Shown: positions 9,515 through 19,080 of the stretch, piece after piece | Numbering within the stretch: the stretch's first letter is position 1 | Layout of the letters: each line of letters begins with the position of its first letter | Origin: Thalassoroseus pseudoceratinae | Lineage (GTDB): Bacteria; Planctomycetota; Planctomycetia; Planctomycetales; Planctomycetaceae | NCBI RefSeq assembly: GCF_011634775.1 | Contig: NZ_JAALXT010000001.1 | Coordinates: 1,135,125-1,199,124 of the forward strand | Direction of reading: 5' to 3' | Length of the DNA: 64,000 nucleotides | The notes under the pieces: generated by a model | Seen by the model: the letters and a program-made list of their open reading frames with translations, nothing else | Told to the model about the DNA's origin: nothing | Databases searched by the model: none | Program-made: the position numbers and the translations under genes

Positions 9515-12202
9515 ATGCCTCGTCCACAAAAACGATCTGGTGCGCGCCATCAGAAAATCGACATTGCACAAGTGGAGACGGTCGAAGACCGCGTGCTGCT
9601 CTCGGCCGTTTCGTCGGTTGGTGATTTGACAGAGTTCGCCCCAATTGACGGGGTTGGGAACAACGTCGAGAATCCTGAACTCGGTTCCACCGACACACCG
9701 TTGATCCGACAAACATCCGTTGGGTACGCCGACGGGCTAGGAACCCCGGCCGGTGAGGATCGGCCGAGCCCGCGTGCTATCAGCAATGCCGTGGCATCTC
9801 AAACAGGTTCGACGATCAACGATCGGCATCTCACTGACTACGTTTGGGTGTGGGGCCAGTTCCTTGATCACGATATCAGTCTCACCGAATTGGCGGACCC
9901 TCTCGAACCTTATCCGATCAAGGTTCCCACGGGTGATTCGCTTTTCGATCCGTTCGGCACGGGAACCGCTCAAATTGATCTGTCGCGGTCCATCTACGAA
10001 ATCGACGGGAATGGCATCCGTCAGCAAATCAACCAAATCACAACCTACATTGATGCCTCCAACGTCTACGGGTCGGACATTGATCTCGCCAACGAGTTGC
10101 GAACGTTCTCGGGTGGAAAGCTAAAAACGAGCGAAGGTGATCTGCTCCCGTACAACGTGAATGGATTCCACAACGGCGGTGGCGAAAGCCCCGAGTTCTT
10201 CCTCGCTGGTGATATTCGAGCCAACGAAAATGCGGTTCTGACCTCGATTCACACTGTCTGGGTCCGTGAGCACAACCGAATTGCAGACGAACTTGCTCGG
10301 CAGGACCGCAGTCTTTCCGACGAAGAACTGTATCAGCAGGCACGAGCCATTGTCACGGCGGAAATTCAGGCCATCACGTTCAACGAATTCCTCCCCGCAT
10401 TGCTGGGAGAAAATGCGATTGACGATTATCAAGGCTACGACCCGAATGTCGATCCGTCGATCGCAAATAGCTTCTCGACGGCCGCCTACCGCCTCGGACA
10501 CAGCTTGCTTTCATCGGAACTGCAACGCCTCAATAACGATGGCAGCGTTGCCGACGAAGGTAACATCGAACTCCGAGACGCTTTCTTCACACCATCCGTC
10601 GTGGGCGACAACGGTATCGACAGCCTCCTCGTGGGTGCCTCGTTTCAGTTGGCCCAGGAACTCGACAGCCAGGTCATTGACGACATCCGCAACTTCCTGT
10701 TCGGACCTCCCGGAGCCGGTGGATTCGACTTGGCATCGCTGAACATTCAGCGGGGACGCGATCACGGTTTGGCGGATTACAACCAGACGCGAATCGATCT
10801 TGGGCTATCACCAGTCACGAGTTTCGCGGACGTTTCTTCCGATCCCGACACGCAAGCCGCCCTCGCCAGCGTTTACGAAAATGTGGACCAAATCGACCTG
10901 TGGGTCGGAGGATTGGCCGAAGATCATCTGCCCGGTTCCAGTGTCGGCGAACTGCTCAACACAATTCTCGTTGACCAATTCGAGCGGCTCCGTGATGGCG
11001 ATCGGTTTTGGTATCAGAACATCTTCACAGGCGGGTTGCTGGAAGAAATCGAGTCGACAACTTTAGCGGACGTGATCGAACGCAATACGTCAGCCGCCGG
11101 TCTCCAGGACAACATCTTCTTTAGCCGTACATTGCAGAACTCGACGCAGCTTGAGAATCTCCGCAATGAACCCATTCCATCACAGCGAATGGATCGCGAT
11201 TTCAAGATCGTCGTCACCGGGGATTTCGATGGTTCCGCAACGGAGCAGGGTGTTCATGATGATTTGTTCCTGTGGAATCCACGGACGGGAACCAATCGGA
11301 TTATTCTCGGTAACGGTGCCATCCGCACAAACCCCATCTCGCCGCAAGCGATCAATGGCAACGATTTTCGCACCGTCGTTGGCGGGAATTTCGATAACAC
11401 CGGCGGCAGCGACTTGTTCTTCTGGAATCCCAGTACGGGACGGAACCGGATCGTTCATCTCGATTCCGGTTCCTTCGGTCAATTGAGCACGGTTGTCGAA
11501 ACAAACATTGTCGCACCGACCGCAATCAACGGTAATGCCTACCAAGAAGTGGTGAAGGGTGACTTCGACCAAGGGGGCGTTGAAGACCTGTTCCTGTGGA
11601 ACCCACGGACAGGAGGCAATCGGCTCATCCGTCTGGATGCTGGTTCAACATCGGAATCGACCGTCACTAGGGAAATCCAGACGAACGTGATTTCCCCGCA
11701 AGCAATCAATGGGAATGACTTCCAAGAAATCTTCGTCGGCCAATTCGCTGCTGGCGGTTCGGATGACATTCTCTTCGTCAACCTACAAACAGGCCGAAAC
11801 CGAGTCGCCGAGTTGACGCCCAGCACACCCGGCGGATCGGTCATTTCCGGGGCGATTTCGACGAACGTCATCGACTCGACGGCAATTAACGGCAACGCCT
11901 ACACACACGTCTCAATCGGTGACCTGAACCAAGACGGCGTGGACGAGTTGTTCGCCTGGAATTCCCGCAGTGGAGCCAACCGACTCTGCCTGATCAACAA
12001 CAACGATCCCACACTCGATCAGGTGTTCGATGAAGTTGTTGACTCCGGTTTCATCAATGGCAACGATTTCGATCAATTACTCAGCCTCAGAATGAGTGAT
12101 GACGACGAAATCGGCGACGCCTTGTTCTTCTGCAACTCGATCACCGGCCGAAATCGCATGGTCTACAACGGCTTCGACGGCATGCGACCATTCGGAAGTT
12201 GA
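9515..12202 (+). CDS. Secreted animal-type heme peroxidase with six C-terminal repeats
   Basis: The 895 residues start with a basic segment and EDRVLLS, an N-terminal motif type shared by many exported planctomycete proteins. Residues about 60-545 are a peroxidase-cyclooxygenase superfamily domain: GQFLDHD with distal His119, RANE with Arg235/Glu238 matching the catalytic Arg and heme-linked Glu, REHNRIADEL, proximal His329 in YRLGHSLL, and NIQRGRDHGL. The heme machinery therefore looks complete. From about residue 550 to the end there are six tandem repeats of roughly 55-60 residues, each containing FxWNxxTGxNR and ending INGN, similar to VCBS/FG-GAP beta-propeller repeats. It probably oxidises halide or phenolic substrates outside the cytoplasm. 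It is a single gene. Confidence 0.92.
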   Translation: MPRPQKRSGARHQKIDIAQVETVEDRVLLSAVSSVGDLTEFAPIDGVGNNVENPELGSTDTPLIRQTSVGYADGLGTPAGEDRPSPRAISNAVASQTGSTINDRHLTDYVWVWGQFLDHDISLTELADPLEPYPIKVPTGDSLFDPFGTGTAQIDLSRSIYEIDGNGIRQQINQITTYIDASNVYGSDIDLANELRTFSGGKLKTSEGDLLPYNVNGFHNGGGESPEFFLAGDIRANENAVLTSIHTVWVREHNRIADELARQDRSLSDEELYQQARAIVTAEIQAITFNEFLPALLGENAIDDYQGYDPNVDPSIANSFSTAAYRLGHSLLSSELQRLNNDGSVADEGNIELRDAFFTPSVVGDNGIDSLLVGASFQLAQELDSQVIDDIRNFLFGPPGAGGFDLASLNIQRGRDHGLADYNQTRIDLGLSPVTSFADVSSDPDTQAALASVYENVDQIDLWVGGLAEDHLPGSSVGELLNTILVDQFERLRDGDRFWYQNIFTGGLLEEIESTTLADVIERNTSAAGLQDNIFFSRTLQNSTQLENLRNEPIPSQRMDRDFKIVVTGDFDGSATEQGVHDDLFLWNPRTGTNRIILGNGAIRTNPISPQAINGNDFRTVVGGNFDNTGGSDLFFWNPSTGRNRIVHLDSGSFGQLSTVVETNIVAPTAINGNAYQEVVKGDFDQGGVEDLFLWNPRTGGNRLIRLDAGSTSESTVTREIQTNVISPQAINGNDFQEIFVGQFAAGGSDDILFVNLQTGRNRVAELTPSTPGGSVISGAISTNVIDSTAINGNAYTHVSIGDLNQDGVDELFAWNSRSGANRLCLINNNDPTLDQVFDEVVDSGFINGNDFDQLLSLRMSDDDEIGDALFFCNSITGRNRMVYNGFDGMRPFGS

Positions 12203-12244
12203 AACTGAAACACGCGTTCGGATCGAGTAGCATCCAATGATCTC

Positions 12245-12282
12245 CCCTCCGGTAGCGCAGACAGCAACTTGCCGCCGGAGGG
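12245..12282. terminator. Inverted repeat between convergent genes
   Basis: CCCTCCGG (12245-12252) is an exact inverted repeat of CCGGAGGG (12275-12282) with a 22-base loop, between the convergent peroxidase and RND genes. The position suits a bidirectional terminator, although no long T-tract follows. Confidence 0.4.
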
Positions 12283-12315
12283 TTGTCATAACCAGTTTGG
12301 CCGCGTGATCCGTCG

Positions 12316-15300
12316 TCAGTTCACCCCCACTGGTTCTTGCACCGCTGGTTCGGATTGATCGAATGGTTCATCGCGATTGCTTCTGACCAAATCGAACATT
12401 CGGTTTTGGGTTTCCATGACAACGCTGAATAGAGTTGGCACGAGGAAGAGAGTGAATACGGTCGACAATGCCAACCCTCCGAGCACCACGCTCCCCAAAC
12501 CGCGATAGAGTTCACTCCCCGCACCGGGGAAGAGCACCAGCGGCAATAGGCCCAATACGGTTGTGGTGGTCGTCATGAAGATCGGCCGAATCCGCGTGCG
12601 AACACTTTCGAGAATCGCTTGCCGAGGCGGGAGGTTTTCTTCACGCATCAGGTTCAGCGATTGGTGCACAATCAGGATTGGGTTGTTCACCACCGTGCCG
12701 ATCAGAATCACGAACCCCAGCATCGTCAGCACATCGAGCATCTGTGTCGGTTGCCCTGTAAATGCCAACCACACATTGAGCAACTGCAAACCGATGATCC
12801 CGCCGACCGCTCCCAACGGCACACTCAGAATCACCACCGCCGGGTAAATCCAAGATTCAAACAACGCCGCCATTAGCAAATAGGTGATCAACAATGCCAA
12901 AATTACGTTCGACTGCAACGCTTTCCATGTACTGTCGAGTTTGTCAGCGGTTCCCGCCAAGTTGACCCGGTAGCCACCTTCGAGTTGTCCGCTCTCACGA
13001 AGCGGAGCAATGACTTGCGATTTGATCAACTCCATCGCATCTTCCAGAGGCATTTCTGCCGGTGGGGAAACTTCAATCGTGATCGCCCGTAGGCGTTCCC
13101 GGTGATTGACTTGTTCCGGTCCGCTGCTCATCTCGATCGTGGCGAGCGCTTCCAATGGAACAACCTGTCCGATCGGCGTGGCGACGGGTAGTCCGCGAAT
13201 CCGTTGTACGCTGTCGGCTCGGGTCTCGTCGCCCACGATCGTCAAGTCGATCTTGTCACCTTCGATGTAGTAATCACCAGCGTAGGCACCGTCGATGAGG
13301 GCATCCGCGGCGTAACCCAGGTCCGAAGTCGAAATCTGCATTTCGGCCGCTTGCGTCAATTTGGGTTCGATATGAACTTCGGGTGATGACAAATCCAAAC
13401 TCGGTACCGGACGGGCCTGTGCGGACTCTGTAATGGTTTCACCATTGACCACACGTTCGACTTTGATAATTTGCCCAATCGGATTCAAACCGATGTTGGG
13501 ATTCCCCCCCAAAATCTGCCCACCCATTCCGACGAGTGTTTTCAGTTCCGGCCCCGTGATTTCAATATCAATTGTTCGACCGGCGGTCAGCCCTTGCTCG
13601 AACAAACTGGACTGCTTGGCCACCGCGAACGTGCCGGGAAGTTGGGAGCCAACCCGCTGAACCAACGGCACCAATTTGCCGACCTGGTCCTGATTGCGAG
13701 CCCGGATTCCCAAGAAAACCTGACGACCGCGAGCAACGAAGAAGAAATCACCGATCACGGGGAAATCCAAACCGGCTTCCTCAGCGTTTTTGGCATCGGT
13801 ATCCCAATAGGGACGGAGTTCCCGCTCAACCGTTTCACCCATCTCCATCATTTGATTGAGGTTGTATCCCGGCGGCGGAATGAGTATCCCGAAGACAAGG
13901 TTTCGGTTCCCTGTTGGTAAGTACTCCACCTTCGGCCACAACACCCAACTGAGGGCCACGGCCGCCCCGACCAAAATGCCAATGGTTGCCAATCGCCGTA
14001 TCAACGAGTGTTGAATCCAATCGTTGATCCCCACAACTTGCTGGACGAAAAAGCCACCGACTTTGTTAACTCCGGAGACAATCAGCGATTCGTTATGCGA
14101 GTGACGAGACGCAATCGGGTCGGCGTCGTCGAAGGAATCCAGAGAACCGCCAAGACCGTCGATCTTCGCATCACGTCCGCCGAACAATCGGGACGAGGCT
14201 GTCGGAATCACTGTCATGGAAACCAACATCGAAAGCGCAACCGCGCCGCTAATTGCCAACGCGATGTCGCGGAACAACTGGCCCGCTTCTTCTTGCACAA
14301 ACACGATCGGCAAGAACACGGCAATGGTAGTCAATGTGGAAGCCACAACGGCTCCCCAAACTTCTTGCGTACCACGAACCGCGGCGACCATCGGTTTCTC
14401 GCCGAGCGAAGAATACCGGCGGAAGATGTTTTCCAGCACCACCACGGCGTTGTCGACCAACATTCCAACCGCGAACGCCAGCCCCGCAAGTGAAATCACA
14501 TTGAGCGATCGACCAAGTGCCCCCAAAATCAAAAACGTCCCGATGATACTGATCGGAATTGCCAAACCAACGACGAGTGCACCACGAGCAAACCAAAAAC
14601 CAGACCCAATAATCAGGGCCAAACAGACGACAAAAAACCACGGAGACCAAAACGCCGCCAAGTATCCCGTGGCCAAGATCGCAGGAATCACCAGCAGCGT
14701 TCGCACGCCGAGGTGCAAGAACGACATCAACACAATCATCGTGAGTGCGCCACCGATGAAAATGTTTTCCTGCACCAAATCGACGGAGGAGTAAATGTAG
14801 TCGGTTTCATCGTAGACCTGAGTCAGCACCAAGCCACGATCTTTCAGAATGCCTTCGTTGAGTTCCTGATTGACGACTCGCAGTCCTTCCATCAAATCGA
14901 GAACATTCGCCCCGGTTTCCCGCAAGCAGTTGACCGCGATGCTCGACTCACCAAATCGTCGCACCAAGCCGTCGGGCTTGCGATACCCCAACCGAACTTG
15001 GGCCACATCGCGAACATAGACCGGTCCACCTTCATCGTTGGCTAACAATTGTTGCTCGACTTGCTCGGGCGTGCGGAATTGCCCAAGGGTTCGCACCACC
15101 CAACGCCGTTTCGATTCCCAGAAGTCCCCGGCGGAAACATCGGTGTTCTGCCCCCGCAAGACTTGCCGCACATCGGCAATCGTCAGGTTCCGGGCCGCTA
15201 GTTTGTGGGGGTCCACAACGACCTGCAATTCTTCTTCCAGACCACCGATCACGTTGGACTGCGACACCCCGGACACCCGTTCGAATCGGGCTTCAATTTC

Positions 15301-15936
15301 GTCTTCCGCGAATCGCTTGAGTTTGGTGACGTCCAAATCTTCCGGCGGCAGTAGTGTTTTCACTTCCGGATGCTTTTTAGCAATGATTCGCAACCGCAGC
15401 GTTGCCAAGCCGGGATTGGCAGCCTGCAGCACCCGATCCAATTCCTCACTCATTTCCGGGTGATCTTGCTGCATTTTCCGAATGTCTTCGGGATTGGGAA
15501 ATTGTGCACTCAGAATAAACCAAGCAATCGGTCGGTCGGCCGCGTTCGACGTGCTGATGATCGGTTTGTCGGCGTCTTCGGGGTAGCTAGGAACTTGCTC
15601 CAATCGCCCGATGACATCGACGACGGCTTTATCCATGTCCGTCCCGACGAGGAACTCCAACGTAATCTTGCCAGAGGAATCGCTGCTCTCCGACGTCATC
15701 TTCGTGACCGCCTCGACGCTTTTGAGTTGCTCTTCCTGTTCGAGCACAATTTCGCGTTCGATCTCCTGCGGACTGGCTCCCGGCCATCGCGTCTCGACGG
15801 TGATCGTCGGCGTTTGCACCTCCGGCGTCAGTTGCATCGGCATCCGATCGAGAGCCACATAGCCGAATAGCAACAGCAGCAGCACGCCGACGGAAACTTT
15901 GACGGGACTGCGTACAAACGAACCAATCAAGTTCAT
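12316..15936 (-). CDS. HAE1/AcrB-type RND efflux permease
   Basis: Proton-driven inner-membrane pump of a tripartite efflux system, 1206 residues. It begins MNLIGSFVRSPVKVSVGVLLLLLFGYVAL, has the porter-domain start LTPEVQTPTITVETRWPGASPQEIE, and the transmembrane motif GMLVDNAVVVLENIFRR with the paired acidic/Asn residues of proton relay, repeated in weaker form in the second half (GFVILIGTVVNNPILIVHQSLN). The family norm is about 1040 residues; about 45 extra hydrophobic residues sit between the helix-2 and helix-3 regions, and there is an extra acidic loop near RLFGGRDAKIDG. It is the third gene of the marR-adaptor-permease operon, 233 bases after the adaptor. No TolC-like gene is nearby. 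Confidence 0.93.
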   Translation of the reverse strand: MNLIGSFVRSPVKVSVGVLLLLLFGYVALDRMPMQLTPEVQTPTITVETRWPGASPQEIEREIVLEQEEQLKSVEAVTKMTSESSDSSGKITLEFLVGTDMDKAVVDVIGRLEQVPSYPEDADKPIISTSNAADRPIAWFILSAQFPNPEDIRKMQQDHPEMSEELDRVLQAANPGLATLRLRIIAKKHPEVKTLLPPEDLDVTKLKRFAEDEIEARFERVSGVSQSNVIGGLEEELQVVVDPHKLAARNLTIADVRQVLRGQNTDVSAGDFWESKRRWVVRTLGQFRTPEQVEQQLLANDEGGPVYVRDVAQVRLGYRKPDGLVRRFGESSIAVNCLRETGANVLDLMEGLRVVNQELNEGILKDRGLVLTQVYDETDYIYSSVDLVQENIFIGGALTMIVLMSFLHLGVRTLLVIPAILATGYLAAFWSPWFFVVCLALIIGSGFWFARGALVVGLAIPISIIGTFLILGALGRSLNVISLAGLAFAVGMLVDNAVVVLENIFRRYSSLGEKPMVAAVRGTQEVWGAVVASTLTTIAVFLPIVFVQEEAGQLFRDIALAISGAVALSMLVSMTVIPTASSRLFGGRDAKIDGLGGSLDSFDDADPIASRHSHNESLIVSGVNKVGGFFVQQVVGINDWIQHSLIRRLATIGILVGAAVALSWVLWPKVEYLPTGNRNLVFGILIPPPGYNLNQMMEMGETVERELRPYWDTDAKNAEEAGLDFPVIGDFFFVARGRQVFLGIRARNQDQVGKLVPLVQRVGSQLPGTFAVAKQSSLFEQGLTAGRTIDIEITGPELKTLVGMGGQILGGNPNIGLNPIGQIIKVERVVNGETITESAQARPVPSLDLSSPEVHIEPKLTQAAEMQISTSDLGYAADALIDGAYAGDYYIEGDKIDLTIVGDETRADSVQRIRGLPVATPIGQVVPLEALATIEMSSGPEQVNHRERLRAITIEVSPPAEMPLEDAMELIKSQVIAPLRESGQLEGGYRVNLAGTADKLDSTWKALQSNVILALLITYLLMAALFESWIYPAVVILSVPLGAVGGIIGLQLLNVWLAFTGQPTQMLDVLTMLGFVILIGTVVNNPILIVHQSLNLMREENLPPRQAILESVRTRIRPIFMTTTTTVLGLLPLVLFPGAGSELYRGLGSVVLGGLALSTVFTLFLVPTLFSVVMETQNRMFDLVRSNRDEPFDQSEPAVQEPVGVN

Positions 15937-16169
15937 ATCGCACCGCTTGAAACCAAGAGTTGAGAATTAAGACCACGCCGCCAAAACTCATCCACCTCGT
16001 GTCACTCACACACGAAGTCATCAGTTGCTGAGTCGTGGCAACCGGTTGTTAGAGATCAAAGACTCACTTGCGAAACGAGCATCACTGCCGAGTTCAACTC
16101 GCTTGCTTCCCCCGTTTGAGCCGTTCGCGTCTGAGCGTCGGTCACAACGAACCGTCGCGTTCCGCAAAG

Positions 16170-17513
16170 TCAGTCTGACGTCACTGCCGATCGAATCGAT
16201 GTCGATGGGCCCACCTTCGTCGGGTCGACCGTATCGACAATAATGACTTCGTTCGGTCCACGAGGTCGCAGGCGTTCATTTCCCAAGACGACGACCAAGT
16301 CATCTTGCTTGACGTCTCCTTTGACCTCGATGAACACGCCGCGGGCGGCATGGGTTTCCACCGGAACCGCGACCGCCGTTCCCGTTTGTGGCTCCCCGTT
16401 CTTACTGGGTTTGTTCGGCTTCACAACAAAAATGGATCGCTGATTTCCCGACAACACCAGAGCATCTTTAGGAACGAGCAACCCCTCGTGCTGTGAACCC
16501 GTCGGCAAGTAGGCTCTCGCCAGCATGCCCGCTTTGATGACCGGTTGACCATCGACAATCTCGTTCTCCACCCGCACTTTCACCGGAAATGTTCGCGAAC
16601 GCGGATCACCTTGCGGGTTGATGCTGACAATCTCGCCTCGGAACGATCGTCCGAGGGCGGGCACTTCGACAATTTCCACCGCACCCCCGATTTGCAAATG
16701 CGGCACATGACTTTCGAGCACATTCACCACTACATCCACCCGATCCAACGCCACAACTTCCGCGACGAGATCGCCTCGGTTGACCCATTGTCCTTCTTCG
16801 GTGTGCTCGGCAGAAACGTAACCGTCAAACCGGGAAATGATCGTGTGCTTCTTAATTTGATCCGACAGCTTTTGGACCACTGCTTCTTGCATGCGGGCCA
16901 TTGCATCGGCCTGAGCGACTTTCTCTTTTCGCGGTCCGGCAACGGCCAAAACATGACCGGCTTTGCGTTCGTTGAAGGTCTCCTGAGCCGCCGACCAAAC
17001 CGAGATGGCTTGGAGCAATTCATCTTCAGAGATGCTGTTGCGAGCGTACAAGGTTTGAGCTCGCGACTTCCGACTCTCCGCCAATTCCAAAACCGCTTTG
17101 GCCGCCTCCATTTGGGCTCGAGCTTGCTCAATTTCTTCCGGACGTGAACCGGCTTTCAGTTCTTGAAGTTCTTCGCGTCGCATTTCGAGTTCCGCTTTGG
17201 CAGCCGTCAACTCGAGCGAAATGGTTTCGGTCAGCAGTTGTGCCAGCGTTCCACCTTTTTCAACTCGATCTCCTTCCTCCACAGGAAACTCGACCACCCG
17301 GCCGTCCACCGCACTTCCCACAACGGCGCGACGTTCTGGCATCACGGAACCCACAAAGGCTTGTTCCGATCGAATTGAAGAACGTTGAACCGGGGAAAGG
17401 ATGACCCGAACAGTTCTCTGAGCCATCGCCGTCGAGGTGATGCCCAACAAGACGACAAGCAGAATCGGAAAGGCGAGGCAGGAACAGTTCCGGATGGAAG
17501 CGCGTGGTCTCAT
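16170..17513 (-). CDS. RND efflux periplasmic adaptor (HlyD/AcrA family)
   Basis: Membrane-fusion protein linking the RND pump to an outer-membrane channel, 447 residues. I place the start at the ATG at 17513: it overlaps the marR stop in an ATGA junction and begins a clean signal peptide ending TSTAMAQ. The longer frame upstream would run through marR. After the signal comes VGSVMPERRAVVGSAVDGRVVEFPVEEGD (lipoyl half), a helical hairpin rich in Glu/Ala/Gln (about 115-215), the second lipoyl half with DGYVSAEHTEEGQWV, and beta-barrel/membrane-proximal domains. Translational coupling to marR is implied by the overlap. Substrates are unknown. Confidence 0.92.
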   Translation of the reverse strand: MRPRASIRNCSCLAFPILLVVLLGITSTAMAQRTVRVILSPVQRSSIRSEQAFVGSVMPERRAVVGSAVDGRVVEFPVEEGDRVEKGGTLAQLLTETISLELTAAKAELEMRREELQELKAGSRPEEIEQARAQMEAAKAVLELAESRKSRAQTLYARNSISEDELLQAISVWSAAQETFNERKAGHVLAVAGPRKEKVAQADAMARMQEAVVQKLSDQIKKHTIISRFDGYVSAEHTEEGQWVNRGDLVAEVVALDRVDVVVNVLESHVPHLQIGGAVEIVEVPALGRSFRGEIVSINPQGDPRSRTFPVKVRVENEIVDGQPVIKAGMLARAYLPTGSQHEGLLVPKDALVLSGNQRSIFVVKPNKPSKNGEPQTGTAVAVPVETHAARGVFIEVKGDVKQDDLVVVLGNERLRPRGPNEVIIVDTVDPTKVGPSTSIRSAVTSD

Positions 17514-17971
17514 AGCGGAGGATCCGATGGTTGGTGATTCAGGTTCGCGTGGACGACTCGCAACAAGTCTCGGAGTGTGGCGACTTGCTCCTCGGTCAGT
17601 CCTTGCGTCGAGTGGGCTCGAATTCGGCGGGCACACTGAGCGACGATTTCCCAAACGGGTTCCGCCGCTGGTGTGAGTTGGATGAGTTTCTTGCGTCGGT
17701 CGTCGGGGCAGCTCGTGCGAGTGACCCATCCCGTTCGCTCCATTCGATCGACAATGCCCGCCAACGTTGGCGGCTCGATCTGCATTCGACAAGCCAATTC
17801 GCTTTGCGACAGTCGCCCATCCAAGACCAGCCATCCAAGCACTTGCGACTGTCGAAACGTGATGTCATGCGGCGCTAACTCCGCATTGAGTACCCGATGA
17901 TACGACAACGCAGTTACCGTCACCCAATACCCGACACTCTCTTCAAAGTCATAATCCACAAAAGTGTCCAC
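17510..17971 (-). CDS. MarR-family transcriptional regulator
   Basis: Winged-helix repressor-type protein of 153 residues with HDITFRQSQVLGWLVLDG and RMQIEPPTLAGIVDRMERTGWV (recognition helix and wing), followed by RTSCPDDRRKKLIQLT, the standard MarR wing sequence. The start codon is GTG. It is the first gene of the efflux operon and overlaps the adaptor by four bases, so it is probably the local ligand-responsive repressor. A palindrome TAGCTAGCTA lies 10 bases upstream of the start, inside the predicted promoter, and is a reasonable operator candidate. Confidence 0.92.
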   Translation of the reverse strand: MDTFVDYDFEESVGYWVTVTALSYHRVLNAELAPHDITFRQSQVLGWLVLDGRLSQSELACRMQIEPPTLAGIVDRMERTGWVTRTSCPDDRRKKLIQLTPAAEPVWEIVAQCARRIRAHSTQGLTEEQVATLRDLLRVVHANLNHQPSDPPL

Positions 17972-17981
17972 CCGTGTTCAA

Positions 17982-17991
17982 TAGCTAGCTA
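17982..17991. promoter_or_regulatory. Palindrome TAGCTAGCTA, candidate MarR operator
   Basis: A perfect 10-base palindrome immediately downstream of the predicted -10 box and upstream of marR. Regulators of this family usually bind short palindromes overlapping their own promoter, so autorepression here is plausible but unproven. Confidence 0.35.
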
Positions 17992-17992
17992 A

Positions 17993-18020
17993 AGTTTACC
18001 AGGCTTAGTATTAGTGTCAA
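17993..18020 (-). promoter_or_regulatory. Promoter of the marR-adaptor-RND operon
   Basis: Minus strand: a perfect TTGACA (18015-18020), a 16-base spacer and TAAACT (17993-17998). It sits 22 bases above the marR GTG, which implies a very short leader. Confidence 0.55.
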
Positions 18021-18046
18021 TTTCGAATTGCCGCGAGATGGGTATT

Positions 18047-18256
18047 GGAAGACCGGTCCAGAACGGACTTTGATCTTCCGTGCTGCGGTTGGACTTGGGG
18101 AGGCCATTGTTTGCCGGCCTCCACGAGACACGCCCCACAACAATCGAGAGTCAATGACTCTAGACCGTAATACGGTCTTCTGTGTCTGCGGTGAGTGCGT
18201 TAAGTTCAGTGTTTTACCGACTGCCACGAGACAGAACCCGCTACGGTGAAACGTAG
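18047..18256. other. Cluster of five successive hairpins, unknown function
   Basis: Non-coding stretch with five inverted repeats in a row. They are GGAAGA/TCTTCC (18047-18079, with inner GTCC/GGAC), GGAGGCC/GGCCTCC (18099-18122), AGAGTCA/TGACTCT (18147-18161), AGACCGT/ACGGTCT (18162-18178) and CTACG/CGTAG (18241-18256). It occupies nearly all of the space between the aldolase stop and the marR promoter. It could be a structured RNA, a terminator array or an eroded repeat cluster. Confidence 0.5.
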
Positions 18257-18262
18257 ACTGCT

Positions 18263-19060
18263 CTAGTATCGAGCCAAATCTTTGGTGGCTGGTTCCATGT
18301 CAAGTTCGCTCAGCATGCGACTGGCATCGTTGACCATCATTTTCATTTCGCTCGCCAACGCAATGAATTGCCAGCCTTCGGCGATTCGCTGCTGGACTTG
18401 GGCCGGCGTTTGCACGTGCAAACCAACCGGTGTGCCAGTCTTCTTGCCCGCCGCGAGAACACGCTGCATCATTTCTTCGTGGGCTTCAGGAGTTGGGTCC
18501 GTTCCATCTGGCGTTCGCATTTGCGCTCGCAAGTCGTTCGGACCGACAAAAATCGCATCGCATCCGGGCAAACTGTAGATTTCCTCCGCGTTCTCTACAC
18601 CGGTCGGCGATTCGGTTTGCAGGACGACGAGGATTTCATCATTCGCATGCCGATAATAGTCACCCGCCGAAGCACTAAAGTTCAACGCATGCATGCCGCC
18701 CCCGACTGACCGATTCCCAATCGGCGGATACTTCGTCGCCGCGATGATGGACTTCGCTTGCTCGACAGTGTCGACCATCGGAGCGACAATTCCCATTGCA
18801 CCGGCGTCGAGTGCTCGCTTGATGTGGGTGTGATCGCCATTCGGCACACGACAGATCGGCACACAACCGGCATCGGCGATCACGCCAAACAACGTGCCCG
18901 CTTCCATCCAGCTAATCGGCGAGTGTTCCATGTCCACGGTCAGCCACGGAAACCCAGTGCGGGCCATCAACCGAGTGGCAAAGATATTGCCAAACGATAA
19001 CCAAGTCCCGACCTGCGGTTTCCCGGCTTGCAACTGTTGTTTAACGGGGTTCTTTTTCAT
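18263..19060 (-). CDS. HpcH/HpaI aldolase family protein
   Basis: Class II metal-dependent aldolase, 265 residues, of the type that splits 2-keto-3-deoxy sugar acids or related 4-hydroxy-2-oxo acids to pyruvate. Visible family features are [21 protein letters not shown], the glycine-rich [28 protein letters not shown] (metal-binding Glu) and [15 protein letters not shown] (metal-binding Asp region). There is a GTAGGA ribosome site. The start is 24 bases from a GGTGCGTCGTGACGCACC hairpin element. It lies 104 bases downstream of a PVC cytochrome protein on the same strand; shared transcription is possible. The exact substrate cannot be assigned. Confidence 0.9.
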   Translation of the reverse strand: MKKNPVKQQLQAGKPQVGTWLSFGNIFATRLMARTGFPWLTVDMEHSPISWMEAGTLFGVIADAGCVPICRVPNGDHTHIKRALDAGAMGIVAPMVDTVEQAKSIIAATKYPPIGNRSVGGGMHALNFSASAGDYYRHANDEILVVLQTESPTGVENAEEIYSLPGCDAIFVGPNDLRAQMRTPDGTDPTPEAHEEMMQRVLAAGKKTGTPVGLHVQTPAQVQQRIAEGWQFIALASEMKMMVNDASRMLSELDMEPATKDLARY

Positions 19061-19080
19061 CAGCGAATTCCTACAGTTTC

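Noticed and set aside
17514-17834. Upstream extension of the efflux adaptor frame
   Set aside because: Runs through marR in another frame; the ATG at 17513 gives a signal peptide and an ATGA junction.
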